Origin: Clostridiales bacterium
Lineage (GTDB): Bacteria > Bacillota > Clostridia > Oscillospirales > CAG-272
Reading direction: 5' to 3'
NCBI GenBank assembly: GCA_012837425.1
Contig: DURE01000052.1
Span: 1 to 39,431 of the forward strand
DNA length: 39,431 nucleotides
This document shows, one piece after another, positions 1-7,548 of the stretch. How positions within the stretch are numbered: position 1 is the first letter of the stretch; every line of letters begins with the position of its first letter. The notes under the pieces were generated by a model, which made no database searches, had not been told where the DNA came from, and was given only the letters and a program-made list of their open reading frames with translations. The position numbers were made by a program, and so were the translations under genes.

Positions 1-280
1 AGTCGACTAAGTTCTCTCCGCTTTCGAGCTCGTCATCTTCTATATCGTCATCTTCTATATCGTCATCTTCTATATCGTCATCTTCTATATCCTCATAGTC
101 ATAATCAAGGTCATCTTCATATTCGTCTTCGCCCTCGACGGTCTCCCGGGGGTCGTCGTTCGCATATTCATCCTCATATCGGTCAATTCTATCGCATGTC
201 TCGTCGGCTTTTGAAAGCCCTTCCTTTTCCCCGTTGCCCTCGCCGTCGTTTATCATTCTGTCCTTGCAGTTAAGTCCCAT
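1..280 (-). CDS. rpoD: Acidic protein N-terminus, probable primary sigma factor RpoD (partial, runs off window)
   Basis: Only the first 93 codons are present; the gene continues beyond position 1. The ATG at 280 follows a purine-rich AAGGAAGGAA ribosome-binding site. The visible protein starts MGLNCKDRMINDG and is then dominated by Asp and Glu, with four perfect copies of the pentapeptide DIEDD encoded by a 15-bp tandem repeat. No sigma-70 domain is visible yet. The RpoD call is inference: the gene is 69 nt downstream of dnaG on the same strand, the usual place of the primary sigma factor gene in Firmicutes (dgt-dnaG-rpoD), and many RpoD proteins carry a variable acidic N-terminal region. An unrelated acidic protein is possible. 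Confidence 0.6.
   Translation of the reverse strand, partial: MGLNCKDRMINDGEGNGEKEGLSKADETCDRIDRYEDEYANDDPRETVEGEDEYEDDLDYDYEDIEDDDIEDDDIEDDDIEDDELESGENLVD
31..90 (-). repeat. In-frame 15-bp tandem repeat, 4 perfect copies
   Basis: Plus strand reads CGTCATCTTCTATAT four times without a mismatch; on the coding strand this encodes DIEDD four times. A fifth, degenerate unit follows (91-105). Being a multiple of three, copy-number change by slippage would lengthen or shorten the acidic stretch without a frameshift. Confidence 0.95.
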
Positions 281-304
281 TTTGTGTTCCTTCCTTTTTA
301 TGTA

Positions 305-348
305 TTATTAAGCGAATGTCACCGTTCTATTTATGTTCGTCTTAATAA
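305..348 (-). other. AT-rich hairpin between dnaG and rpoD
   Basis: TTATTAAG (305-312) pairs with CTTAATAA (341-348), extended by CGAA/TTCG across one bulged base, with a 19-nt loop. It starts right behind the dnaG stop and ends before the rpoD ribosome-binding site. There is no U-tract, so it is not a standard terminator. An mRNA processing or stability element between the two cistrons is a guess. Confidence 0.5.
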
Positions 349-349
349 T

Positions 350-2131
350 TTACTGATTTTGCTCGCGCCGGTTCCTTTGCCGCTTGAGCCGGATAACCGC
401 AAACTTGTCCCCGCTCTGTTCGGCCTCGGTAAGTGCCTTTTTCTCCTTTAGAGTCTGCACAGCACCATACAGAATTTCAATATTGTTGTTGTCAAGCTCC
501 GAGCGCTTGCGTATCAGGCCCTGTATTCTGCCGACCTCGTCGGCGGTAAAATACTGTCCGAGCGCGGCATATGAAAACCCTTCGTCGCTGCTATGAAGCT
601 CCATAACCGCAGAAAAAACCTTTTTTCCGAAAGAGGTGAAAAAATCATTTTCGCTCAGGTCAACTTCGCTCCTTACAACGGCGTCCCGGTACTCATCGAA
701 CATGAGGAGCAACCCTAAAATTACCTCCTCGGCGCCTGCGGCGGCCACATTTCTTGCGGCGTCGGGGTTTATCCGGTCGCCGAAAAACCTGGCCGCGCTC
801 ACCGCCTCGCGCCCCTCTTTTTGCCTGAACTCGCGCGCCCGCCGGCTCCGGATTCTTTCAACGTCGCTTTTCATGCTCCCGGCCGATACTCCAAGCCGCT
901 CGGCGGCAAATGAAATATACACATCGCGCTCGACGCTCTGGCCGACCTCTGCGATTATTCGGCAAACCTCCCCGGCCGCTTTGATTTTGCCCTCGGCGGT
1001 ATCTGTATCGTATTTTGCAATAATACTAAAGAATTTATGCTCAAAACCGCTCCTGCTGCTTTCAAGCTCCATGCGAAACTTGTCTTTTCCGTATTTTTTT
1101 ATATATTCGTCGGGGTCCTTGGCCTCGCTGAGTTTGAGTACCCTGACCTCAAGCCCCACCTCGCCGAGCAGCCGCATGGCTTTATCGGCGGCATTCTGCC
1201 CGGCCTCATCGCTGTCGTAGGAAATAATCACCCGTCTTGTGTAGCGCGCCATAACGCGTACCTGCTCGGGGGTGATTGCCGTTCCGAGCGTCGCCACCGC
1301 ATTTTCGAAACCGGCGGCATGCAGCGCAATAACATCCATATACCCCTCGCAGAGTATCATTGCCTCAGCGCAGTGTTTTCTGGCGAAATTAAGCGCATAA
1401 AGGTTCCGGCTTTTCTTAAATCCCGGGGTGTCCGAGGAGTTGAGATATTTCGGCCCGGTGTCGTCAAGGCTCCGGCCGCCGAAGGCTATGACATTGCCGG
1501 AGGTGTCGATAATCGGGAAGATAATCCGATTCCGAAAGAGGTCATATGGCTTGCCGGTGCGCTTCGAAATACCGACAAGATAGCATTTCTGCAGCTCCTC
1601 ATTACTGTACCCCAGTCCTCTTAAGTGATTCCCGAGTAAATCAAACGAATCGGGGGCATATCCCAGCCCGAAACGCCGGATAACAGCCGTCGGCAGTCCG
1701 CGCCCCTCGGTGAGGTATCTCATGGCAGCCACACCGGCCTTGGGGTCAAGGAGCCGGTCCCTGAAAAACCTCGCGGCCTCAAGGTTTATCTCATACACCC
1801 TTTTCCGCGGCATTGCGTTGCCGGGGGTGACATCGGTATTCGCCGGAATCCGTATACCTGCACGGTTGGCCAGATATTCGGCGGCACCCGAAAAATCCAG
1901 GTTCTCGGCCTTCATGATAAAGGTAATCACATCGCCGCCGGCGCCGCAGCCAAAGCAGTAAAAGTGATTGTCGGCCGGGAACACGGTAAAGGACGGCGTC
2001 TTCTCGCTGTGAAAGGGACAAAGCCCTACAAGATTGCTGCCCGACCTCTGCAACCGCACATATGCGCCGACAACCTCGGTTATATCGTTCCTCTGGGCTA
2101 TTTCCTCGATTATATTTCTTGGTATCAGCAC
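350..2131 (-). CDS. dnaG: DNA primase
   Basis: Synthesises RNA primers at the replication fork. With the chosen start the protein has 593 residues, normal for the family. The N-terminal CHC2 zinc-binding domain has C38, H41, C59 and C62 (CPFH...CFGC). The catalytic TOPRIM domain shows E262 in CEGYMD and the acidic pair D306/D308 in SYDSDEAG; the C-terminal helicase-interacting region follows. Start: the GTG at 2131 gives the family-typical beginning (LIPRNIIEEIAQRNDI) and lies 12 nt after AAGGAG (2144-2149). The longer frame up to 2221 would overlap dgt and adds about 30 residues of non-homologous, Arg/Ser-rich sequence, so I rejected it. Follows dgt by 31 nt and precedes probable rpoD, one transcription unit for replication and basal transcription. 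Confidence 0.97.
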   Translation of the reverse strand: MLIPRNIIEEIAQRNDITEVVGAYVRLQRSGSNLVGLCPFHSEKTPSFTVFPADNHFYCFGCGAGGDVITFIMKAENLDFSGAAEYLANRAGIRIPANTDVTPGNAMPRKRVYEINLEAARFFRDRLLDPKAGVAAMRYLTEGRGLPTAVIRRFGLGYAPDSFDLLGNHLRGLGYSNEELQKCYLVGISKRTGKPYDLFRNRIIFPIIDTSGNVIAFGGRSLDDTGPKYLNSSDTPGFKKSRNLYALNFARKHCAEAMILCEGYMDVIALHAAGFENAVATLGTAITPEQVRVMARYTRRVIISYDSDEAGQNAADKAMRLLGEVGLEVRVLKLSEAKDPDEYIKKYGKDKFRMELESSRSGFEHKFFSIIAKYDTDTAEGKIKAAGEVCRIIAEVGQSVERDVYISFAAERLGVSAGSMKSDVERIRSRRAREFRQKEGREAVSAARFFGDRINPDAARNVAAAGAEEVILGLLLMFDEYRDAVVRSEVDLSENDFFTSFGKKVFSAVMELHSSDEGFSYAALGQYFTADEVGRIQGLIRKRSELDNNNIEILYGAVQTLKEKKALTEAEQSGDKFAVIRLKRQRNRREQNQ

Positions 2132-2162
2132 CTCAAAGCTCCGCTCCTTCTTGCCTCTTCGC

Positions 2163-3176
2163 TCATTGCTTCCCCCGCCAGACCTCGGGGACAAACAACT
2201 CCTTGAATTTTTCAATAGCATACCGGTCGGTCATACCCGAAATAAAGTCGGCGACGCAGCGCTCTACTCCCTCATTATCTATCTCACGGACATACTGCGC
2301 GGGCATCTTTCCGGGATGTTTTGTGTAGTATTCATAAAGCCGCAGGAGCAGCGCTATTGCCTTGCCCTCCTCGCTCTTTGCCACCGGGTTTAAATACACG
2401 TTATCGAACATAAATTGCCGTAGCTTTTCGGTAGCCTCGCCAATCTCGGGGGTCATGGAGATTTTTGGCTTATCAAAGCTTGCCTCGATTACCGCGGTCA
2501 CCATGGCGTTTATCCTTTTCGAATGGGTCTCGCCAAGCGTCTTTCTCAGCTCTTTCGGTATGTCCTCTATTGTCAGTATGCCGGCGCGGCAGGCATCGTC
2601 TATATCGTGGTTTATATAGGCTATGCGGTCGGCGTATTTGACTATGTTGCCCTCAAGGGTTGTGGCCTCCATGTCGTCGCGGGTATGGTTGAATATCGCA
2701 TCACGCACCTCCCAGGTCAGATTGAGCCCCTGCCCGTCATTCTCAAGCTTTTCAACTACCCGCAGGCTTTGTTTGTAATGTGTGAAGTCGGGAGAGTAGC
2801 ACTGCTGGAGCGCCGCTTCGCCGGCATGTCCGAAGGGCGTGTGCCCCAAATCGTGTCCCAGCGCTCCGGCCTCGGCCAAATCCTCGTTGAGAAAAAGCGC
2901 CCGGGCAATAATCCTCGCAATCTGGCTCACCTCAAGCGTGTGGGTCAGCCGGGTGCGGTAGTGGTCTCCCACCGGAGCCAAAAAGACCTGAGTTTTATTC
3001 ATCAGCCGCCTGAATGCCTGAGAATGAATTATCCGGTCGCGGTCGCGCTGAAAATCGGTGCGGCTTTGACAGGGCTCACAGGGGTAATCGCGGCCGCGCG
3101 TGGCCGATGTCAAAAATGCGTATTTTGACAGGGTCTGCCGCTCCCGCAAAAGAAGCCTATCGCGAACACTCTCCAT
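2163..3176 (-). CDS. dgt: Deoxyguanosinetriphosphate triphosphohydrolase-like protein
   Basis: HD-superfamily dNTPase of the Dgt family, which hydrolyses dNTPs to the deoxynucleoside and triphosphate. The 337-residue protein has the metal-binding HD signature: H79 (LTHTLEVSQ) and H108-D109 in GALGHDLGHTPFGH. The upstream FRRLMNKTQVF segment (residues 55-65) is also typical. ATG at 3176 is preceded by GGAGG at 7 nt; a TTG seven codons upstream is less likely. First gene of the dgt-dnaG-rpoD unit. A TATAAT-like -10 lies at 3228-3233 on this strand, but no convincing -35 is found with it. The length and sequence fit the short Firmicutes Dgt-like subgroup rather than E. coli Dgt, so nucleotide preference cannot be read from the sequence. 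Confidence 0.93.
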   Translation of the reverse strand: MESVRDRLLLRERQTLSKYAFLTSATRGRDYPCEPCQSRTDFQRDRDRIIHSQAFRRLMNKTQVFLAPVGDHYRTRLTHTLEVSQIARIIARALFLNEDLAEAGALGHDLGHTPFGHAGEAALQQCYSPDFTHYKQSLRVVEKLENDGQGLNLTWEVRDAIFNHTRDDMEATTLEGNIVKYADRIAYINHDIDDACRAGILTIEDIPKELRKTLGETHSKRINAMVTAVIEASFDKPKISMTPEIGEATEKLRQFMFDNVYLNPVAKSEEGKAIALLLRLYEYYTKHPGKMPAQYVREIDNEGVERCVADFISGMTDRYAIEKFKELFVPEVWRGKQ

Positions 3177-3436
3177 TATGACACCTCCCACACTCAAGTT
3201 CCATCATAATATACGCAGCAGGGCGTTATTATACTTTTTTATTCGCGCATTTTTCTGCTTTTTGCGGTTTTTCCGTGTTTTCCTCCGGGCAGCGAGGCAA
3301 AACCGCCAAACCCGACCCGGCCCGCCAGGAATAATTCCTCTGCTACACCCGAGGTGCGACATAAAAAAAGTGTGCCGGTATGTATAATTATTACGGTAGT
3401 TTTGCAGGATTTATCTCACATAAGGCTGGATTTGCA

Positions 3437-4306
3437 ATGCGCGGAGAAGTATACGCCGACCTCTTGTTTCTGATAAACTTCAGCATGGATTTTCTCTGCC
3501 TTTATCTTACCTCGCGTTTTCTGCGGCGGCGCATGAGGCTGGCGCTGATTACCTCGGCGGCCATTGTCGGCGGGATATATTCGGTGGTGTCGCTCTTTCT
3601 ACCTTTCGGGAAATATGAGCTCTTGCTCTGTGACATCGCGGTCTGCGCGCTTATCTGCGCGATAGCCTTCCACTCGCCTGACAAGGCCATATCGCAATTC
3701 ATAAAGGAAGTTTTTGTTTACCTGCTTATTTCAATGACGCTGGGCGGTATAATGACTGCACTCTTCAATCTGCTCAACCGGCTGAACCTCCCGCTCAAGC
3801 AGGGCGGAGACAGCATTTCCTCCTGGCTTTTTCTGCTGCTGGCAATTATCTCGGGGCTGACTGCGCTGGGCAGCGGCAATATTCTCAGGCGCATGTCGGC
3901 GCGCAGGATGCTCACTGTCAAAATAGAGTTCGACAAAAAAATCGTCACGCTTCATGGGATGACCGACACCGGCAACGTCCTACGCGACCCCGCAAGCGGC
4001 AAGCCGGTAATAATCACCGACATAAAGTCCACCCTGCCTATACTGCCCGACCCGCTCAGGCGGGCGGCAATGGCCGGGAGAGTCGATTATCTGGTAAATA
4101 TCCCGACAAAATACTCAAACAGGGTGCGGATTATTCCAAGCGTTACGGTTTCGGGGAGCAGGCTTTTGCTCGGTGTTGTCCCGGATAAAATAATTCTGTC
4201 GGGTGAGCGCGGCGAGTCCGATGTCTCGGCGCTGTTTGCCCCGATGCCGCTCACTTCTATGCCCGAGGGCTGCAATGCAATAATACCCGGAGAACTCAAT
4301 ATATAG
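3437..4306 (+). CDS. spoIIGA: Sigma-E processing peptidase SpoIIGA
   Basis: Membrane-embedded aspartic protease of sporulation that removes the pro-sequence of sigma-E in the mother cell after a signal from the forespore (SpoIIR). The protein has 289 residues. The N-terminal half consists of hydrophobic helices starting at MRGEVYADLLFLINFSMDF, closely matching the family N-terminus. The soluble C-terminal half has the catalytic DTG motif in GMTDTGNVLRDP. I chose ATG 3437 because family alignments begin there; an in-frame ATG at 3380 would add 19 unrelated residues. An isolated TATAAT at 3383-3388 has no clear -35 at normal spacing; in Bacillus this operon uses an Spo0A-activated sigma-A promoter with long spacing. 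No 0A box was recognised. sigE follows after 18 nt, the conserved arrangement. Confidence 0.95.
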   Translation: MRGEVYADLLFLINFSMDFLCLYLTSRFLRRRMRLALITSAAIVGGIYSVVSLFLPFGKYELLLCDIAVCALICAIAFHSPDKAISQFIKEVFVYLLISMTLGGIMTALFNLLNRLNLPLKQGGDSISSWLFLLLAIISGLTALGSGNILRRMSARRMLTVKIEFDKKIVTLHGMTDTGNVLRDPASGKPVIITDIKSTLPILPDPLRRAAMAGRVDYLVNIPTKYSNRVRIIPSVTVSGSRLLLGVVPDKIILSGERGESDVSALFAPMPLTSMPEGCNAIIPGELNI

Positions 4307-4324
4307 GATATAGGTGGTGGAAAA

Positions 4325-5038
4325 ATGAAGCTTTTTAAAAGAATAATTTTGTTTATAGACAATATAAAGGCCAAAATGCGGCGGCACTCGCGGGGGATAT
4401 TTTATATCAATGGCCCCGAAACCCTGCCCGCGCCGCTCTCGCGCGAGGCCGAGGCCGAGATAATCGGCCGGCTTGAGACCGACGAGAGCGCTAAGCTGAT
4501 CCTCATCGAGCACAACCTGCGGCTTGTGGTCTACATAGCCAAGAAATTTGAAAATACCGGAACCGGCCTTGAGGACCTTATATCAATCGGCACCGTCGGC
4601 CTGATTAAGGCAATCAACACTTTCCGCGTCGACAAAAACATAAAGCTCGCCACCTACGCCTCGCGCTGCATTGAAAACGAAATTCTGATGTACATCCGCA
4701 AAAACGGAAACCTCAAGGGAGAAATCTCAATCGACGAGCCCCTGAACATCGACTGGGACGGCAACGAGCTCCTGCTCTCGGACATTCTCGGCAGCGAGGA
4801 GGACGGCGTGTCCTACAACCTTGAGCAGCGTGAGGAGCGCGAGGCCATACTTCGCGCGGTCTCGCGCCTGGGCGACCGCGAGCGACTTATCGTCGAGCTG
4901 AGATACGGGCTCAACCAAAGACGAGAAATGACCCAGAAGGAGGTTGCCGACCTTCTGGGCATATCGCAGTCCTATATATCACGGCTTGAAAAAAAGATAC
5001 TGAAAAAACTCCGGAGCGAAATGCTAGGTCTTATATAG
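4325..5038 (+). CDS. sigE: RNA polymerase sporulation sigma factor sigma-E (pro-form)
   Basis: Mother-cell sigma factor of early sporulation, made as an inactive precursor and cut by SpoIIGA encoded just upstream. The 237-residue protein has an amphipathic basic pro-sequence (about residues 1-25). It is followed by FYINGPETLPAPLS, matching the region around the B. subtilis processing site. Region 2 is highly conserved (NLRLVVYIAKKFENTG, EDLISIGTVGLIKAI, KLATYASRCIENEILMY). The region after it carries the family mark DEPLNIDWDGNELLLSDILG. Region 4 has the helix-turn-helix QKEVADLLGISQSYISRLEK. Start ATG follows a GGTGG site. The stop codon is 8 nt from the stop of the convergent yigZ-like gene with no terminator between them. 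Confidence 0.97.
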   Translation: MKLFKRIILFIDNIKAKMRRHSRGIFYINGPETLPAPLSREAEAEIIGRLETDESAKLILIEHNLRLVVYIAKKFENTGTGLEDLISIGTVGLIKAINTFRVDKNIKLATYASRCIENEILMYIRKNGNLKGEISIDEPLNIDWDGNELLLSDILGSEEDGVSYNLEQREEREAILRAVSRLGDRERLIVELRYGLNQRREMTQKEVADLLGISQSYISRLEKKILKKLRSEMLGLI

Positions 5039-5046
5039 CCGCGGGG

Positions 5047-5694
5047 TCAGCGGCTGTCGTAGCGCTCCCCGGTTATCTCGGGGCGGCCCCTGCCGGCGGA
5101 GACCGCCAAAAGCGTCTCGCAGACCCGGTCTGTATCTGCCTTTTTCACGGCAAAGCGGATTTTTACACTCTCCGCGTACTCGGCGCCGTCGATTATCGCG
5201 CCAAAGCCGGCAAGCTCGTACAATACCCTTTGATAATCCGAATAGCTGCACTCAAAATAAAGCTCGGAATAGGCCTGAAAGACCGCGACGCCGGCCGCCT
5301 CAAGCGCGGCCGCGGCGGTTTGGGTATAGGCGCGGACAAGGCCGCCGGTCCCGAGCAGTATACCGCCGAAATAGCGCGTCACAACAACACAGACGTCGGA
5401 AAGGCCGGCTTTTTTTATGCATTCGAGCACCGGCAGCCCGGCGCTGCCCTGCGGCTCCCCGTCGTCCGAATATTTTGCGGCGCCGCCCGAGAGTAGATAG
5501 GCGTAGACATTGTGCCGGGCGGCATAATGCTTTGCCCGGATTTCCCGGATGAACTCCTCGGCCTCATCAACCGTCAAAACCGGCTTTACATACCCGATAA
5601 AGCGCGACCTTTTCACCTCATACTCAGCTGTCGCCTCATTTTTCACGGTTAAGTAAACAAGAGGCCGGCTCTCATGCTTCTGCTCGCCCGACAT
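5047..5694 (-). CDS. YigZ/IMPACT family protein
   Basis: A 215-residue member of the YigZ (UPF0029) family related to eukaryotic IMPACT/Yih1. The N-terminal domain has the conserved core KRSRFIGYV (residues 29-37), then HNVYAYLL, SDDGEPQGSAGLPVL and VVVTRYFGGILLGTGGLVRAY. The C-terminal ferredoxin-like domain (DUF1949) follows. Family function in bacteria is not firmly known; translation-related nucleic-acid binding is suggested for homologues. ATG at 5694 follows AAAGGAG closely. It lies 27 nt behind hflX on the same strand and so is probably co-transcribed, putting two ribosome-linked proteins together. It converges on sigE with an 8-nt gap. Confidence 0.9.
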   Translation of the reverse strand: MSGEQKHESRPLVYLTVKNEATAEYEVKRSRFIGYVKPVLTVDEAEEFIREIRAKHYAARHNVYAYLLSGGAAKYSDDGEPQGSAGLPVLECIKKAGLSDVCVVVTRYFGGILLGTGGLVRAYTQTAAAALEAAGVAVFQAYSELYFECSYSDYQRVLYELAGFGAIIDGAEYAESVKIRFAVKKADTDRVCETLLAVSAGRGRPEITGERYDSR

Positions 5695-5721
5695 CGCGCA
5701 CTCCTTTGTGATGGTTTTGGT

Positions 5722-6978
5722 TCAGCGTTCAAACTCGCTCAGCATCCCCCGGGTTTGGGGGGCCACCGTGGCAGAGACCACAATTCCCCTCTCGGTATAC
5801 TCAACGCTCTCGACCGTTGCCCTGCTATAGAGTATATTCAGCGCCGACGCCCTCTCGTGAGGAATCAGATACTCAAAACGCCGCCTCCCCGAGAGCACCA
5901 GCAGCTCAAGCTTTTCGGCAAACTGTTCGAGCCCCTGCCCGCTCAGGGCCGATATATACACGCTGTTTCCGGCCTTCTTTGGGTCGGGCAGAATTCCCGC
6001 CACTCCGAGGTCGCACTTATTGAAGACATAAAGCACCGGCTTGCCCGAAGCTCCAAGCTCGCAGAGCAGGTTTTCGGTGACCTCAAGCTGCGCGCAGACC
6101 TCAGGGTCTGAGGCGTCGACAACTATTATCAGAATGTCGGCCAACACGGTCTCCTCAAGCGTGGACCTGAAGGCCTTTACCAGATGGTGCGGAAGCTTGC
6201 GGATAAAGCCAACCGTGTCGGTCAGGAGAATACTCCCGCCGCCCGGCAGGTTGAATCTTCTTGTGGTCGGGTCAAGCGTGGCAAAGAGCTTGTCCTCGAC
6301 CAACACCCCGGCGTCGGTCAGGCGGTTGAGCAGCGTGGATTTTCCGGCATTGGTATACCCCACAATAGCCGCCTTCACCATGCCGCTCCTGTCGCGTCCG
6401 TCGCGCATGGTCGAGCGGGTTTTTTCAAGCCGCTGGAGCTCGGCCTCAAGCGCGGCAATTCTTCTTTTCAGGTGTCGCCTGTCGCTCTCAAGCTTGCTCT
6501 CGCCGGGACCTCGGGTGCCTATGCCTCCGCCCAGCCTTGACATCTCCCGGCCTTTGCCAATAAGCCGGGGGACCGTGTATTTGAGCTGCGCCAGCTCGAC
6601 CTGCAGCTTGCCCTCGTTGCTCCTTGCGTGCTGTGCGAAAATGTCGAGTATGAGCATTGTGCGGTCGATGACCTCAACTCCCCCGCCGAGCCTGTCCTCA
6701 ATGTTCCGCAGTTGCGAGGGCGAGAGCTCGTCGTCAAACACTACAAGCTTTATGTCGTTTAATCTGCACAGCTCCGCAAGCTCGGCAATCTTCCCGGCAC
6801 CGAAATATGTCGGCGGCTCGGGCCCCTCACGGGTCTGTATTACCCGGGCGGCTGACATGCCGCCCGCCGTCTCGAGCAGGCGCTCAAGCTCGTCAAGCGA
6901 GCGCTCAGCCCCGGGCAGCTCTCTTGAGCTCTTAGCCAGGCCGGCCAGAGCCGCCCGCGTCACTTCAATCTTTTCCAT
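5722..6978 (-). CDS. hflX: GTPase HflX
   Basis: Ribosome-associated GTPase that splits or rescues stalled 70S ribosomes under stress. The 418-residue protein has the HflX N-terminal domain, the glycine-rich linker GGIGTRGPGESKLE (about 150-163) and a coiled-coil helix. The G domain has G1 GYTNAGKS (207-214), G3 DTVG (254-257) and G4 NKCD. The start was set at ATG 6978, behind AGGAGG at ideal spacing. An upstream in-frame start would add 15 residues and overlap nothing useful. Downstream yigZ-like gene is 27 nt away. Upstream, rpmE lies 165 nt away with no obvious promoter between them, so read-through from the rpmE promoter is possible. Confidence 0.96.
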   Translation of the reverse strand: MEKIEVTRAALAGLAKSSRELPGAERSLDELERLLETAGGMSAARVIQTREGPEPPTYFGAGKIAELAELCRLNDIKLVVFDDELSPSQLRNIEDRLGGGVEVIDRTMLILDIFAQHARSNEGKLQVELAQLKYTVPRLIGKGREMSRLGGGIGTRGPGESKLESDRRHLKRRIAALEAELQRLEKTRSTMRDGRDRSGMVKAAIVGYTNAGKSTLLNRLTDAGVLVEDKLFATLDPTTRRFNLPGGGSILLTDTVGFIRKLPHHLVKAFRSTLEETVLADILIIVVDASDPEVCAQLEVTENLLCELGASGKPVLYVFNKCDLGVAGILPDPKKAGNSVYISALSGQGLEQFAEKLELLVLSGRRRFEYLIPHERASALNILYSRATVESVEYTERGIVVSATVAPQTRGMLSEFER

Positions 6979-7143
6979 AAACCTCCTGCTATGCTGCCGG
7001 GCAGCAGAAGCAGCAAAACCCACTCAACAAAAGCGGCAAGCAATGCGCCACCCGGCCGACATTCCCTGCCTGCTTTATGATTTGTAACCGTCCGGCAAAC
7101 CGAATCCCCGGCAAAAACCTCCGGGGGCCGGTGTGCTGCCGAA

Positions 7144-7356
7144 TTAATTTCTGCCGCCCGACTCGAGTCTTCTCTTGAATCTGTCGACACGGCCGCCGCT
7201 GTCCACAAACTTCTGCTTACCCGTGAAGAAGGGATGGCACTTGGAGCATATGTCGACCCTTATCTCCTTGCCCTTTGTAGACCTGGTCCTGACGGTTTCG
7301 CCGCAAGCACATCTGATTGTGGTTTCCTCGTACTTGGGGTGAATGCCTGCTTTCAT
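7144..7356 (-). CDS. rpmE: 50S ribosomal protein bL31 (zinc-binding C+ type)
   Basis: A 70-residue large-subunit protein with the typical beginning [11 protein letters not shown] and four zinc-ligand cysteines C16, C18, C37 and C40 (CAC...CSKC). This is the zinc-containing form; no zinc-free paralogue is in the window. AAAGGA precedes the ATG. A well-formed promoter at 7490-7518 would give a leader of about 125 nt rich in GC hairpins. This is long for one small gene and may be a regulatory leader. Downstream, CCCCGG/CCGGGG (7106-7126) forms a weak hairpin without U-tract. Confidence 0.97.
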   Translation of the reverse strand: MKAGIHPKYEETTIRCACGETVRTRSTKGKEIRVDICSKCHPFFTGKQKFVDSGGRVDRFKRRLESGGRN

Positions 7357-7484
7357 TTGTTATGTCCGTTCCTTTACTAAATTTAATCAAAGTTTATGCC
7401 GGCAGTGCCGTTTTGCCGGCAGCCTCCCCGGCAGGGGTGAAAGTTTTTGCCCTTGGTGCCGGTTTGGCTAATGTGAGCAACACT
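7357..7484 (-). promoter_or_regulatory. Long structured rpmE 5' leader (candidate)
   Basis: This is the predicted transcribed leader of rpmE. It contains an 8-bp inverted repeat TGCCGGCA (7397-7404 and 7414-7421, 9-nt loop) and a second run of CCGGGG-type sequence at 7424-7436. Leaders that bind the ribosomal protein are known for L31 in Firmicutes. Whether this is a member of that class is not established here. Confidence 0.35.
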
Positions 7485-7489
7485 AAAGG

Positions 7490-7518
7490 ATTATACCACA
7501 CATCACACGGTTTTGCAA
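7490..7518 (-). promoter_or_regulatory. Sigma-A promoter of rpmE
   Basis: On the minus strand TTGCAA (7513-7518), 17-nt spacer, TATAAT (7490-7495). It lies between the DUF1015 gene end and rpmE, pointing at rpmE. Confidence 0.8.
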
Positions 7519-7548
7519 CTATTTTTGCAAAAATTTTCGCCCGTCCGC

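Noticed and set aside
31-90. Tandem repeat as a CRISPR array
   Set aside because: Units are 15 bp, contiguous without spacers, and in frame within a coding sequence.
3300-3436. Spo0A box and long-spaced promoter for spoIIGA
   Set aside because: Expected from Bacillus, but no TGTCGAA-like box or suitable -35 was found; only an isolated TATAAT at 3383-3388.
6041-7087. 348-codon plus-strand reading frame opposite hflX
   Set aside because: Ser/Arg/Pro-rich composition of an antisense shadow. The opposite strand encodes a complete HflX with all GTPase motifs, and there is no ribosome-binding site or recognisable domain.
7106-7126. CCCCGG/CCGGGG pair after rpmE as a terminator
   Set aside because: 6-bp stem with a 9-nt loop and no following T-run on the minus strand; too weak to call.
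6960-7208. 82-codon minus-strand frame between hflX and rpmE ending in a hydrophobic stretch
   Set aside because: It overlaps the end of rpmE and the start of hflX in another frame, with no ribosome-binding site. The Leu-run comes from non-coding sequence.
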